Shown here in pieces: positions 34,053 through 45,184 of a stretch of DNA of 64,000 nucleotides. The notes beneath the pieces are model-generated. The model was not told the DNA's origin and made no database searches. It saw only the letters and a program-made list of their open reading frames with translations. How positions within the stretch are numbered: position 1 is the first letter of the stretch; each line of letters starts with the position of its first letter. A program made the translations under genes and the position numbers. Origin of the DNA: Hygrocybe punicea (lineage: Eukaryota; Basidiomycota; Agaricomycetes; Agaricales; Hygrophoraceae); NCBI GenBank assembly GCA_963556145.1, contig OY744468.1:6200001-6264000 (forward strand). The letters run 5' to 3'.

Positions 34053-34208
34053 CTTGGAGTAGTAGCGAGGACAGGATCACGTGACTTAGTTCTCATAGTT
34101 GGAGTTGTTTGTCAGTTCCCAGAGTAGTCAGAAACCAACAAATCTATGACATTCTGGACTCTAGTCTCAGTTTCTTGTTAGATGCCCAACAGTCCCAACC
34201 ACTCCACC
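34053..34208 (+). repeat. 3' LTR of the gypsy element
   Basis: Aligned copy of 7684-7857: GGAGTAGTAG start, shared central part with CTCTAGTCTCAGTTTCTTG, and a CCACTCCA end. The first and last few bases differ from the 5' LTR, and it lacks a 16-bp duplication. Roughly 8 percent divergence by eye, mostly transitions, so the insertion is old. Confidence 0.8.
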
Positions 34209-34774
34209 GTAACTCCTGCTGGAGCTGACTTATCTTTGAGCTCACATAGTTGAGCTTGCTTAATGACTTGTTCTACTTGGGCATTGTGGATAAAGACGTC
34301 GAGATTTAATATTTAATTATTCATTAAGGCTCAAGTCATGTGACAATCAATGATCAGTCAACGCTAAGTCCATTGACCTCAATATCGATGGCAATGGCTA
34401 GCAAGAATAAACTCATAAACACAAATGCTGTCACTGCAACCCTAACTGTTACCATTTACAACTCATCAGAATCATTAGCAAAAAGCAGATCCCAGTATTA
34501 TGCTTGATTTGGACATGGGGAGTGATAGTGAGGATGAGGGTTCAGAGGTTTGTTGAAACACATCATATACAGCTTACTAAATCTCAAGTATACTCAGGAC
34601 AAGATCTTACCATTCAAACAATCAGATGACAAGATGGAAGTGGATGATGACCTGCCACAGTGCACCTCCTAAGATACCATTGAACAAGGAAAGGAGATAA
34701 ATTCTCCTTGAGTTCTTCAAGACTCATATGACACCGATTCTATTTTATCAAGCTTCAGATCACTATCAGATTTT

Positions 34775-37450
34775 GGTGATCTCGAATATGATGAGGATGA
34801 TTGGGGAAACCCTGATTCCCCTTCACTCGATGAAATGTGTGAGGAACTATGGGATATCCTAGGGCCAGAGAGAGAAAACGAACTATGGGAGCTTCATATG
34901 ATACTTTTCTATCAACTTCTCATTGTTACATCTCATGTCTTCATAGGAAATAACATTTTAACCAAGGAAGATCAAGATAACATATGTGCATTCCAGCTGA
35001 AAATCATGAGCAACATGAGCCACCAAACATTCAACCAGATGCGCCATACCTTCCAGAACAAACTTGAAATCTGATCTGAGTGGGTGATTCTCCAATGACT
35101 TGCAGTTCTCACAGATGTTGAGCCAGTATACTATGACTGTTGCATTAACTCCTGCATGGTGTACACTGGAAAATACAAACACCACGAAGCTTGCGAATAT
35201 TGTGGTGAAGTTCGCCATGGCAAAAAGAGAAAAAGTCATTGAGTTTTCATGTATCTCCCACTCATTCCCAGTCTACAAGCTCTGTTTCAAAGCAGGGAAA
35301 AGATCAATGTTCTCCCCTATCGTCATCAATATAAACATGAACTTGGTTGGATCCACAATGTTTTCGATGGTGGTCACTACCACTCCCTTTTGCACAGTAA
35401 TGTTATCATTGATGGTGTTGAGCAGCCATATCACTACTTCTCTGGCAAACACAATATCACACTTGCTCTCTCAGTTGATGGCTACCTCTTGTTTCAGCAA
35501 CAAAGACATGGACCCTCTGCAACTCCTATCCTTGCTCAAATATTTAATTTACCGCCTCAGATTTGTTACCACTTCCAAGAGCTGCTCAGCCTTGGAATAA
35601 TTCCTGGGCCACATCTCCTCAAAGATTATGCATCATTCATGGTCCCTGTCAACAATTACAGTGTCCAAACATTCAATGCTCTCAAAAATTCATTATTTCA
35701 TCTCCACACTTATTGTATCCAACAACATGGTGATATTGTTGCAATTGAGAAGTTGCTGGGACTCAAGGGACACAACAGCTTCTCTCCATGCTGATCATGT
35801 CAAATGACAGGTGTACATGACATAACTGGGGGTGGGAAGATCTACTACATACCACTGTGCACTCCAAAGGCAGCTCACCATCGCAAAAGACCATCCTTCA
35901 ACCCACATGCACTTCCATTCCACACAAAGCACCATTTTAATACCGAAATAGAGAAACAATGAGGCAATCGCGATAGCTACTGCTTGGGACAAAGCTGCAA
36001 AGCTGTGTGGTGTCAGTAGATGTCCAGCATTGCAATGGGTTGGTGCTTTCAATCCAGCAAAATCAAACCCCTGGGAGTGGATGCATATCTTCTCAGAAAA
36101 CACCACTCAGAACCTGGTGAAGCTTTGGATGGGAAAATTCAAGGGACTCGACAGTGGAACAGAGGAATATGAGATCCATCCCAAGATTTGGGAGGAAATT
36201 GGGCATGAAACAGCTGATGTGGTCAAGGACATACCTGCGTCTTTTGTACATGTACTTGGTAACATCATGGAGGACAGTTCCACATTCACAGCAGAGTCCT
36301 GGGGGTTTTGGTTTATGTATGTTGCACCAATTATCTTGTAAGGTCACTTCATCAAAGACAAGTACTATACACACATGTGTGCGCTTAGCAAGATCATGAA
36401 GACAACACTCAAGTTTGAGCTCACATCGGAGGAGATTGATGACCTTGAAGAAGCGATAATTGATTGGGTTGAAAGATATGAGAAGTAACTGTCACTACAT
36501 CACTACAAAAAGTTGGATACTGATCACTTCACAGGTACTATTACCAGTATTGCGAAGATCGACTCTCAACCTGTCTCCTCACAATCCATGATCTCCTGCA
36601 CCTGGCACAGGACATTCGTGTGTGTGGGCTAGCTGGACATTCTACATTGAACAATTCTGTGGAATCCTTAAAGCAAGCTTGCACTCTTGTGTTCAGCCAT
36701 GGAGCAACTTAAATAAACAGATCCTTCATATGGCCTACCTTCAAGTTCTTGCTGCTTGATATGACCTCAAATCAGAATTGTCAGTAGTGGGATTTCATGG
36801 CAATGATGGAGAGAGACAAAATGAAATGACATATGAGCAATGTATGTATCCATAATTGGTATCTTGCTCTTCTTTGCCAACGCACTCGCAACACACTTGA
36901 CCATGTCATGCGAGCCCCACATGTCAGAAACTACCGACCTGATCCTGAACTTCAAGTGAGGGTTTCCACATACCTCGCGATCCTTATAGGCCAGAAGTGA
37001 TCAGAAGTCACCAAGCATCTGCCATCGAAGATGTTGCTGTGGGGGAAAATGTGAATACGGCATGGGGGTGATGCATTCTGGAGTACCTTTGTCACTAAAT
37101 GAAGCCAGGGGAGCCAGCCTAGTCAGAACAGTTCCTCTTCTCAGGTAAGCCATGATTCCTATGACTGTGCAATTGCATTCACATACCTGAACAGTACAAA
37201 ATTGTGTATGAGGGATGACCATCAACTATGGTGCCATTGAGAAATTTCTGGTATGCTCTTTGGGTGCAGAGGGCCTTTGGGGCTAGCTTTGAAATTCAAC
37301 TCAGTTACTCGTCATCATCACACCATTCAAAATGGATGGCCAAGATGCATCTCTCAATCTCACTCATTACAAGAGTACAACTGCATCAATTGTCACTGAT
37401 ATCAGGAACATCAAGCGACTCATTGGTCATTGTTTCACATGAGGGAGGTG
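34775..37450 (+). pseudogene. CACTA transposase (Tnp2 family), degraded
   Basis: Fragments in changing frames follow the order of fungal Tnp2 transposases. YYDCCINSCMVYTG with a Cys pair (about 35128) comes first. Then PLIPSLQALFQSREK (about 35258), VFDGGHYHSLL, LALSVDGYLLFQQQRHG, IIPGPHLLKDYASFMVPV (35600s), and GLKGHNSFSPC. Next are NPWEWMHIFSENTTQNLVKLWMGKFKGLD (36070-36150), EIGHETADVVKDIPASFVH and AESWGFWFMYVAPIIL. Near 36630-36700 WTFYIEQFCGILKAS lies in another frame. Stops at 35072, 35792, 36339 and elsewhere make it non-functional. It would have bound the CACTG ends of the surrounding element. Confidence 0.75.
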
Positions 37451-37801
37451 GGGATTGATTGATTGAATGATAGACTCGGCTCAAGGCACCTTCGTGGCAA
37501 CTGATGGTCATGTTCTGTTGAGTGAATATGAGGGCTCAGATTCAGATTCAGATTCAGCTGAATGATTCGTAGGCATGCATATTTACAACACTAAATCCAG
37601 TTGCCAGTGGGGGGTGTGTAGAAATCAATTGTAGAAATCTGATCAATGTTTTTTTCACTACCCAGAATCAGTGACCAGTGAGATCTCTGCAAAAAATCAG
37701 TGATCAGTGATTTCACTGAAAAGAAATGATGCGGTGTTCAGTGATATTTTCACTTTATTTTACAATGTCAATGATACTCTCACTGAATATCATTGGTTTT
37801 A

Positions 37802-37813
37802 CTTCCCTCAGTG
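37802..37813 (-). repeat. Right terminal inverted repeat of the CACTA element
   Basis: Inverted copy of 4974-4985, followed by CCTA. The neighbouring 37650-37800 is rich in CAGTGA/TCACTG motifs, as is the left subterminal region. Confidence 0.7.
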
Positions 37814-38036
37814 CCTACAGGTATTAGTGTTTGAGAAGTCAGTGCAATACACAAAAAATAAATTCTGATTTGGTCATACAATTCTTGTGTTTGTTAGTTT
37901 GTCACCACAATCCCTGTGTATGTGTACAACAAGTAAAGCACCTGAGGTAAACGCCAAAAAGGGTTGGCCCATCGGGTGAGGATGGACAAATGGGTCAACC
38001 CGGGTTCACAAAATTCTGGCTTCACTCAACTCGGAT

Positions 38037-39390
38037 ATGTAACAATGCCTATACGGCACAAACAGTAACACATATTGTAATAAACACGGTAACGACTTCT
38101 GCGTGAAACCAGTAACAGTGGGCTGTTCGCCACCTCGTCACAAGGCTTCAGTTTGCATGGACCATTGACCCTCGTGAACACCTTTGGTCTCCGGACAGTC
38201 CACACAAACTGTAATCCTGGTAGGTACCTCAGGCTAGGAATCGCCCAGCGTTGATCATCGGTGAGATCTTTGTTCATCTTCACTGTAGCTTATTAAAGTG
38301 ACATCTCAGGTGTCCACACATGCACTCTCACTTCAGATATAGGCGCATCAGCGACATCGGAAGGCTTTCGTTGACCTACAGTTGACTCTGGTATGTGCAG
38401 ACCCTGCTGCAAAGTCGTGGTTTTGCTGAACTGTAGATGGCATGTAGGAGACAACTTTGGTCTCGCTGAACCATAGATGATCAATGGGATCTTCTGATGG
38501 TCTCGTAGAACCGTATTAGTAGCAGGAGGGTACGTGCAAACCCTGCTCAACATGTATGGTTTTGCTGAACCATAGAAGACAGATAGGACGTTCTCACGGT
38601 CTCCTGGTACCATGGCCAGTAACAGGGACAACTTTGGTCTTGCTGAACCATAGATGATCACTGGGATCTTCTGATTGTCTCATAGAACCGTCTTAGTAGC
38701 AGGAGGGTACGTGCAAACCTTGCTCAACAGGTATGGTTTTGCTGAACCATAGAAGACAGATAGGGACATTCTCGCGGTCTCCTGGCACCATGGCCAGTAA
38801 CAGGAGGATACATGCAAACCTTGTCTATGGCTTTGGTCTCGCTGAACCGCAGATGATATATAGGATCTTCTGATGGTCTTGTAGAACCATCCTAATAGCG
38901 GGAGGGTATGTGCAAACCCTGCTAGAAAGGTATGGTTTTACCAAACCGTAGAAGATATCTAGGATCCCTTGACAGATCCCCGGCACCTTACCCAGCAGCA
39001 GGTATGTATAACCCAATGTTACTTTCCTTGGTCTTACTGAACCTTAACGAACACTCTTCACTCTACGGTCTCTCAGGACTATCTCATAGGATCTTCTAAT
39101 GGTCTCATAGCACCGTCCTAGTAGTAGGAGGGTATGTGCAAACCCTGCTCAACAGGTATGGTCTTACTCAACTGTAGAAGACAGATAGGACATTCTCGTG
39201 GTCTCCTGGTACCATGGCCGGTAACAGGAACAACTTTGGTCTCGCTGAACCATAGATGGTAAATAGGAACTTCTGATGGTCTCATAGAACTGTCATAGTA
39301 GCAGGGTACGTGCACACCCTCTTGGCGGGTATGGTCTTGCTGAACTGTAGATCATATATAGGATCCTCTGGCAGTCCCCTCATACCACAC
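38037..39390 (-). repeat. Left terminal inverted repeat of the KDZ element (tandem about 173-bp units)
   Basis: Near the tip is a unique block of about 250 bp, then several degenerate units of about 170-180 bp. Each contains TATGGTTTTGCTGAACCATA, GGTCTCGTAGAACC, TTTGGTCTCGCTGAACC and CACGGTCTCCTGG type boxes. It is the reverse complement of 51125-52514. The recurring GGTCTCxx box followed by GAACC is a plausible transposase binding site. The reading frames in it are repeat by-products. Confidence 0.85.
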
Positions 39391-41158
39391 TCTCATTGCG
39401 ATATGACATGGCACTTCGTGCAAACCACACATAGTCTATATTTGATTTTGCTATTAACATCCTGCCTGAAAACCATTCTGTACCCTGCCATAAATGTCGT
39501 TATGAATGTGATGTTGTACCTACTGCCTTTAATCTAGAAGTGAGCCCTCTTCCTCATTAGCCAACCTGGCCAATTCTTGCAAGGTGTCAACCTTCGCCTG
39601 CAATTTGGCGATTTGTGTAAGTAGTCGGCCTTCCAGATGTATTTGGCCATTGATATCATTGTCCATAGAATAGAGGTCATTGATTGCTAAACCTGACATC
39701 TCATGGAAGAGACTAGTCATAAAGGCACGAGGACGAGGTTCCATCACCTCGGTTAGCCATCCTTCTACTCGGCCGCTGAACATGGACGTTATTTTCCCAG
39801 TCTTGTACCACCAGAAGTCAAGAAGTGCTTCATCCTCTGAGCACCTGCAGTGCAAAGCCTTAGCTGGCACAGTCAAAGGTGGTTGCCCTCAGTCAGTGAT
39901 CCTCCTCATAAAGGGTATTCCAGTAACCTGGAATTTCGCTTCATCGCTTTTGGGCAGCTCATCACATGTTCGTTGCGCCTTGTCAAGTTTATGGTGATAA
40001 AGACACATAACATTGCCTCGCATTGTTGTAAGGCAGTGGATAGCCAGTTCGCAACTAGTCGTTGCAGCCTGGGGACAAAATGAGGATAGAGAACGTATAC
40101 GTTTACGCAAGTCGCAAGGTATTGCAGCTCTCTTGTCACTGGGATGGGCGATAAATTTGAAGATGGCCCTTTTGGCTTTCACTGGGGTGACATGAATAAA
40201 AGAGTCAACCGGTAAGATACCATAACATACCTAACCCTTTGGTAGCATCAGTATCAACATTTTTCGGTTGCGTTCCAATGGTAGGTTCAGTTTCGATTGT
40301 GCTGACTGTAACCTTGCTAGCAGTATAGCTATTCGATCCACATTCACTACCCATACTTTCACCTCGCTTTCTTTTCTTGGCGAAGGCATCATCCAATAGT
40401 TCAGCACTGCCATCCCCAATGGCGGATGGGACAACATTTATGGTGTTGTCCTCCGGATCAGCCCATTCACCACGGTTGATGGGAGGTAAGGTTGCTTGCG
40501 AGGAGGTGGGAGAGTCCCATCCACGATCGATGTACATATTGGCATTATTTGAAGCAGCCCACATCTTGTCGGGGGCTAACGGAGTGATTGAGCCTAAGTC
40601 CCACCCACTGCCAGACACGGTTGGAATTGACATATCGAAGGGGGGGTCAGGAAAGGTCCATTGGTAGTCATTACCGGCCGTTCTCATTGCCGATGAATTT
40701 GGGATCCATTCACTATCATTTTTGGCTGGCATCAAGATCGCTGGATTTCCCATGGAGGTAAAAAGAAGGTTACTGGCCAAACTGCTGCCATCTTTGGCAA
40801 TTGAATTCAGATTTGGATTCGCGGCTGCAGCTATGGTGGTCACCAGACTCATGCTATTGTTAGCAGCAGGAGCCGGTTTCATTGTTGTCATAGTTGAAAT
40901 AGCTGGCATTGCCAAACTGGTGCTGTTGTTAGCAGCAGGAGTTGTGTTCACTGCTGCGGTAGTTGGAATATGTGTCATCACTGAACTCGTACCATCGTTA
41001 GCAGCAGGAGCCACTGCAGGAGTTGGAATAGGTGTCGCTGTCAAACTCGTACCGTCGTTAGCACCAAGAGTCACTGCGGTAGTTGGAATAGGTGTCATCA
41101 CCAAACTCGCTGCATTAGTGGCAGGAGCTGCTGCAGGAGTTGGAATAGGTGTCATCGT

Positions 41159-41325
41159 TGCAGCAGTAGCTGCTAGCCCCTAAGACCCTGGAGACCCTTA
41201 GCCAGTAGATTCCCTTTCCTGTAGTAGCTTAGTCATCCATCTTAGGGTTTTCCCCAGCTTCCCCCTCCCAGCCATGGCTCCCCCTGAGCCTTTCCCTCTG
41301 AGGTCCAGAGATGTGTTCTCCAATG
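41159..41325 (+). repeat. 5' LTR of the non-autonomous LTR element
   Basis: Direct copy of 43432-43594, including TAGCCAGTAGATTCCCTTTC. It has a 4-bp CATC duplication absent in the other copy, and is followed at once by the primer-binding-site-like TGGTGATGAGAG. Confidence 0.8.
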
Positions 41326-41632
41326 TGGTGATGAGAGAGATTCAAGCCACGCACCCGTAGGACCAGATCTCAAAAGATTTGAAACACACAAACTCAGACA
41401 TTGAAGCAAGTAACCAGGAAATCAACAGGATGTGCAAATGAAGCGCAAAACACAACCAACACAATGCCCTTTCCCCCTCGCCTCTTTTTTGTTTCTCTTT
41501 CCTTAGTTTCTCATCATTCCGTCTCATTTTCCTGCCTTTACAGTTTGGTCTCACTCCTCACCCTTTTTTTTTCATGCACCCGAATTACTATTTCCAACTG
41601 CATACAATCTGTTTTAACTATGCGACTATACC

Positions 41633-43374
41633 ATGGGACCCAAGACACAAAACCACAAGATCAGGCAGATGGAGAAGGAACTCCACGCGGAACGAGATGC
41701 ACGGATCCTCAAGCTGCAAAAACAGTTAGCAGCAGAACGCGAAGAGAAAGAGAAAAACGCAGAGGAAAAGATGAAGGAAAAGATGCGACAGAAAGAAAAG
41801 ACGGCACGACAAGTGCTCCGTCGAGCAGAAGAAGGTACACAGCTCAAAACGACGGCCCAGGACTCACCACAGGCAGAAAACGGACGGCCAACAATGAACG
41901 CGAAAACGTTCGCATCTCTCACCCTCGCAACCACACCCCAAGTCCCCACAGCATCAACGGCAACCCCGTATACCATCTCGCAGGCCCCAATGCCGTCTGC
42001 ACACATGCCCATCACGCCCAACACGACTGCCACATCACGGCTGCACCCAACACTGCCACCTTCGCCTCCAATACCCAGACCATGGCCCCAGCATCTAACC
42101 ACACTCACGTCGACCCAGGAATGGCCAACACGAGCACCCACATGCCCAAACAAACCCCAGTCCAGCCCAGCTGCTGCCACCACATCACTAACGAACGTGA
42201 AGCACCGTGAAGCACCACCAGCACCTCAGCCGCAATCCCAACGTATGGCCCCACCCCCATTGACCCAGAAACCACAGACGCCAACGCTGGCGTGCCCAGA
42301 CAAACCCCAGCCCACGTCAAATGCATCTGCCACGTCATCACCAAAAGCAACGCCCCCACCTTCATCTGCAGCAACAAAAATGCCCCCCACCCGTCGTCAC
42401 CAGCCCCCACGCGTTGAGAAATACCCCACATCCCAGCAGTGACCCCCAACACGTCGATAAGACCCACACCACGTCCCCAACGTCCAATGACACTGCAAAA
42501 TGCATCAACCACGCCCCAAAACACATCGATAAGGCCCCCAATGCGTCCCCAACACCCGGCCCCATCTCTGTTGACCCAGGAACAGCCGACGCAAGCGCCC
42601 ACATGCCCAAACGAACCCCAGCTGAGCCCAACCGTGACTGACACGTCGACCATGCCCCAGAACGCGCCGCGAATGGCCCCAGAGACACCCCAACCCCCCT
42701 ACACGCCCCAAAATGCGCCGCAAATGGCCCCACAGATGCCCCGTACCCGAACAGAGCCCCAGAACATGCACCCCAAAGAGCCACAGTGTGATATACCCCC
42801 CCCAGTACCGCCGTTAACCCCCGTTTTTGTCTCACAGCTCTGTAGTATATATAAACGCGATTTTTCTGACCTACATACAGGTGCTCGACCATGGAGCAGC
42901 ACACGCCGCTGCAACCGTCGCCTGTTACCCCAACACCATGCCCATCACCCGTTTCCCAACCCAGCCGTACAGCCTCCTCGCCAACCAGTTCCCACCAAAA
43001 TTATCCCACCAATCACACCACCCCCACGACTCATTGATGCAGGCACTCAGACTACGGAAGACAAACGGCTGACAATCTTCCCTGTATCGACATCATATGG
43101 TCCTGTCCAGTCATCGATAGCACTTGCCCTTGGTGTGGCCATCCCATTTGTGATTGATCGATCATGGGCTATAGCCGAGCTTGCATGGGGCCCAGGAATC
43201 GACTCACGGTATACCTTCTTAGAGCTTCTTCCCCCAGACATGAAGATTGTGCTACATGTTCTCATGGAGATGGTAGACCCTCTGTGTGGCAACCCCAACC
43301 CACTTTTAGGACCTCTCTTAGCACCAGTGATAGTGAGGATAGTAGATGATTGGGTGGAGTTTCATGGAGGATGA
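41633..43374 (+). CDS. Internal ORF of the non-autonomous LTR element (gag-like or captured, unknown)
   Basis: ATG at 41633 opens a charged coiled-coil (KELHAERDARILKLQKQLAAE), then a long Pro/Thr/Ala-rich region of repeats with THMPKQTP / CPNKPQ motifs. The frame shifts at about 42440 into 42439-43374. A likely small intron ends at 42880 (branch CTGAC, ACATACAG). The last 120 residues form a compact conserved-looking domain: RLIDAGTQTTEDK, SIALALGVAIPFVIDRSW, DMKIVLHVLMEM and IVDDWVEFHGG. No zinc knuckle or enzyme domain is present, and no family is recognised. It may be a structural Gag-like protein or a captured host domain. Confidence 0.45.
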
Positions 43375-43431
43375 GATTCTCAGAGGCAGGAGATGTGTGC
43401 GAGGGCGCACACCATTGTGGAGGGGGGTACC

Positions 43432-43594
43432 TGCAGCAGTAGCTGCTAGCCCCTAGGACCCTGGAGACCCTTAGCCAGTAGATTCCCTTTCCTGTAGTAG
43501 CTTAGTCATCTTAGGGTTTTCCCCAGCTTCCCCCTCCCAGCTGCAGCTCCCCCTGAGCCTTTCCCTCTGAGGTCCGGAGATCCATTCTCCATCA
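43432..43594 (+). repeat. 3' LTR of the non-autonomous LTR element
   Basis: Direct copy of 41159-41325, preceded by a G-rich polypurine tract, ending in the sequence CTCCATCA that overlaps the resumed host-gene repeat. Confidence 0.8.
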
Positions 43595-44392
43595 TCAAAA
43601 TTGTACCATTGTTAGCACCAAGAGTCACTGCAGTAGTTGGAATAGGTGTCATCACCAAACTTGTACTGTCATTAGCAGCAGGAGCCACTGCAGGAGTTGA
43701 AATAGGTGTCACCGCCAAACTCATATGGTCGTTAGCAGCTGGAGGAACTATTGTCATGGCATCAGGAATGGGAGTCTTTGCCAAGATGATACGTTGCAAG
43801 TTTTGAAGAAGTTGCTTGGCAGCTTGCAACTGCAGTTCCGCATCCTTCCTGCCCTTCGCCGCTAAATTGTATTCTTTCTTAGCGGTTTTCAACACAACTG
43901 GGTGTCATCAGTACACACATAAGTACTGCAATATATGAATGAAAATACCTGCTCCATTGCCTGTGGTTCTGGCCTTCTTTTTCTTTTGGATCTCAATGTA
44001 AACTTCTCTCGCTTCCTTGGACAATTGGCGCTGAGAGGTGACAAAGATCTTGAGGTTTTCTACGTGCTTCTGAGCAGAAATGATATCTGTATGCGGTCAG
44101 TCAAGTAAAGTGTATCATTGAAAATGCTAACCTTCAAGTTCCGATGGAGACATGACGGTGAAAGCGAAGTCACTGCATGACAGTTTCAACACACTGTCGC
44201 AGATTATCCGATCGGGCCTTGAAGCCTGGTAGGTCGCCACACCACAGTCCCAACATACCGTCACAGATTAACCGATCAGAAGAATGTTCTCATAACGATA
44301 TTTCAGGCGAGCACCTTCTATTATGTGTTAGTAATTAGCCGGGAGATAATGCATGATATATGTCATGCCCTAGTCATCTGATAGTTCGAGGC

Positions 44393-45184
44393 ATGAGTGT
44401 TGTTGCGGACTTGAACCCCAACACCAACAGTCGTGTACAAGGAATCTATCACTCAATGGTGAGTCTTTTTCTGCATTCATAATCTTTGACAACTTACACC
44501 ATTTATCTAGTTCGATTATAGGAGAAAGCTCAACTGCGACAACTGTAATATTTTTGTCGCCCGTCCGAAGATTTGCTCCCGGTGTAAATCCAAGATTTAC
44601 TGCATATGTTGCCATTCATATAGCTGTGCCTATCTTACCATAATTTATTTGTATAGGGCCACATATGCCAGAAAGAGGACTGGCCAGAGCATCATACCGT
44701 TTGTTGCATGAGCTGCGTGAGGGCTAGGGATTTCGCCACTTACTATTACAGCATGGTCATGAAGATTGCAACCATTGGGCTGGGTGTACAAGCTTTCCGA
44801 GCGATGGAGAACCCATCAGCAGTGTGGGAGGATCACATACAAGGGAAGGCACACCTATTTCATGTCCAAGTGGCCAGAGAGGATGCCAATTCTACGTACA
44901 AGGCCCTCGACTTTGTAAACTCGGAAACGGTTGAGCTGCAGTCTCTGGAAGAAATATGTTCTGGCCTGGTTGAAGACATGGCGTATAACATGCAGAACAA
45001 GTCGGGCAAAGGTTACACCATACCAGTTATTTTGCTCACTGCGGATGGTAACGGTACCCCGGTTGATCTTATGACGATCATATACTCGTTCAACATTAAT
45101 GCACCCACGACCTACGATCCCAACACTACCCTCCATGATGCAGAAGATGAGTTTCGCAACCTCATCAAAATGGTAGCTGTTTAA
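44393..45184 (+). CDS. KDZ-element gene 2: MYND-type zinc finger protein
   Basis: ATG at 44393 (MSVVADLNPNTNS); intron about 44459-44511. The next exon has CDNCNIFVARPKICSRCKSKIYC. After a second intron ending at 44657 comes HICQKEDWPEHHTVC. Together these give the C-x2-C / C-x2-C / YC / CQ-x2-DW-x3-H-x3-C ligands of a MYND finger, a protein-interaction zinc module. The splice between the two halves is not clean in phase, so one base may be lost. The C-terminal domain (44708-45184, ending at 45184) has MKIATIGLGVQAFRAM, SLEEICSGLVEDM and a FRNLIKMV end; not recognised. About 210 residues. Lies between KDZ gene 1 and the KDZ transposase. Confidence 0.55.

Larger units (their letters stand above)
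4974..37813 (+). mobile_element. CACTA (EnSpm/CMC) transposon, degenerate, split by a gypsy-Helitron insertion
   Basis: The left end CACTGAGGGAAG (4974-4985) is matched by a perfect inverted copy at 37802-37813. Both ends are flanked by CCTA (4970-4973 and 37814-37817), within the 2-4 bp TSD range of the CMC group. Subterminal CAGTGAT / ATCACTGA motifs are dense at 5010-5180 and 37650-37800. Between the ends lie an accessory gene on the minus strand (about 6.1-7.3 kb) and a Tnp2-type transposase pseudogene on the plus strand (34.8-37.4 kb). Removing the gypsy plus Helitron block (7684-34208) leaves an element of about 6.3 kb, a normal size. The terminal pairing across 33 kb was found by eye; the TSD alone is weak evidence, but the tnp2 remnant supports it. 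Confidence 0.72.
41158..43594 (+). mobile_element. Non-autonomous LTR retrotransposon inserted in KDZ-element gene 1
   Basis: Direct repeats 41159-41325 and 43432-43594 (about 165 bp, TGCAGCAG start, about 90 percent identical by eye) flank about 2.1 kb. TGGTGATGAGAG follows the first LTR (41326), a primer-binding site matching that of the gypsy element at 7858. A purine tract GGAGGGGGG (43419-43427) precedes the second LTR. The host gene repeat unit GGTGTCATC is split, and CATC is present on both sides as part of a 4-5 bp duplication not resolved to the base. The interior has no protease, RT or integrase, so it needs another element for mobility. Confidence 0.8.
39529..44153 (-). pseudogene. 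KDZ-element gene 1: coiled-coil, repeat and Trp-rich protein, broken by an LTR element
   Basis: Minus-strand ATG at 44153 (MSPSELEG), small exons with KHVENLKIFVTSQRQ and KEAREVYIEIQKKKKA, then a coiled-coil exon (43895 down). Next come degenerate repeats of about 20 residues with TPIPTxAVxPAANDGTSL, interrupted at 43594-41158 by an LTR element and resuming at 41155. The following region (41000-40205) has Trp motifs (SEWIPN, SGWDLG, RGWDSP, GEWADP) and KKRKRGE, a likely NLS. The next exons (40182 to 39529) encode a conserved-looking domain with CRCSEDEALLDFWWYKTGK, cut by an in-frame TGA at about 39887 (RRITD*GQPPL). Function unknown; probably an accessory protein of the transposon. Confidence 0.6.

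Noticed and set aside
38029..38044. An 8-bp target duplication for the KDZ element
   Set aside because: The flanks ACTCGGAT and GCCCCAAT do not match; not claimed.
38300..39390. CRISPR-like appearance of spaced repeats in the KDZ ends
   Set aside because: Units are directly adjacent and degenerate without unique spacers, and the context is eukaryotic.
40722..41183. Plus-strand ORF with Val/Gly/Ile-rich repeats (VVGIGVITKLV)
   Set aside because: Antisense shadow of the TPIPTxAVxPA repeats of KDZ gene 1.
41626..42914. Long minus-strand ORFs (185, 182, 180 codons) opposite the small LTR element ORF
   Set aside because: Val/Gly/Cys/Trp-rich shadows of the Pro-rich plus-strand frame; no sensible domain.
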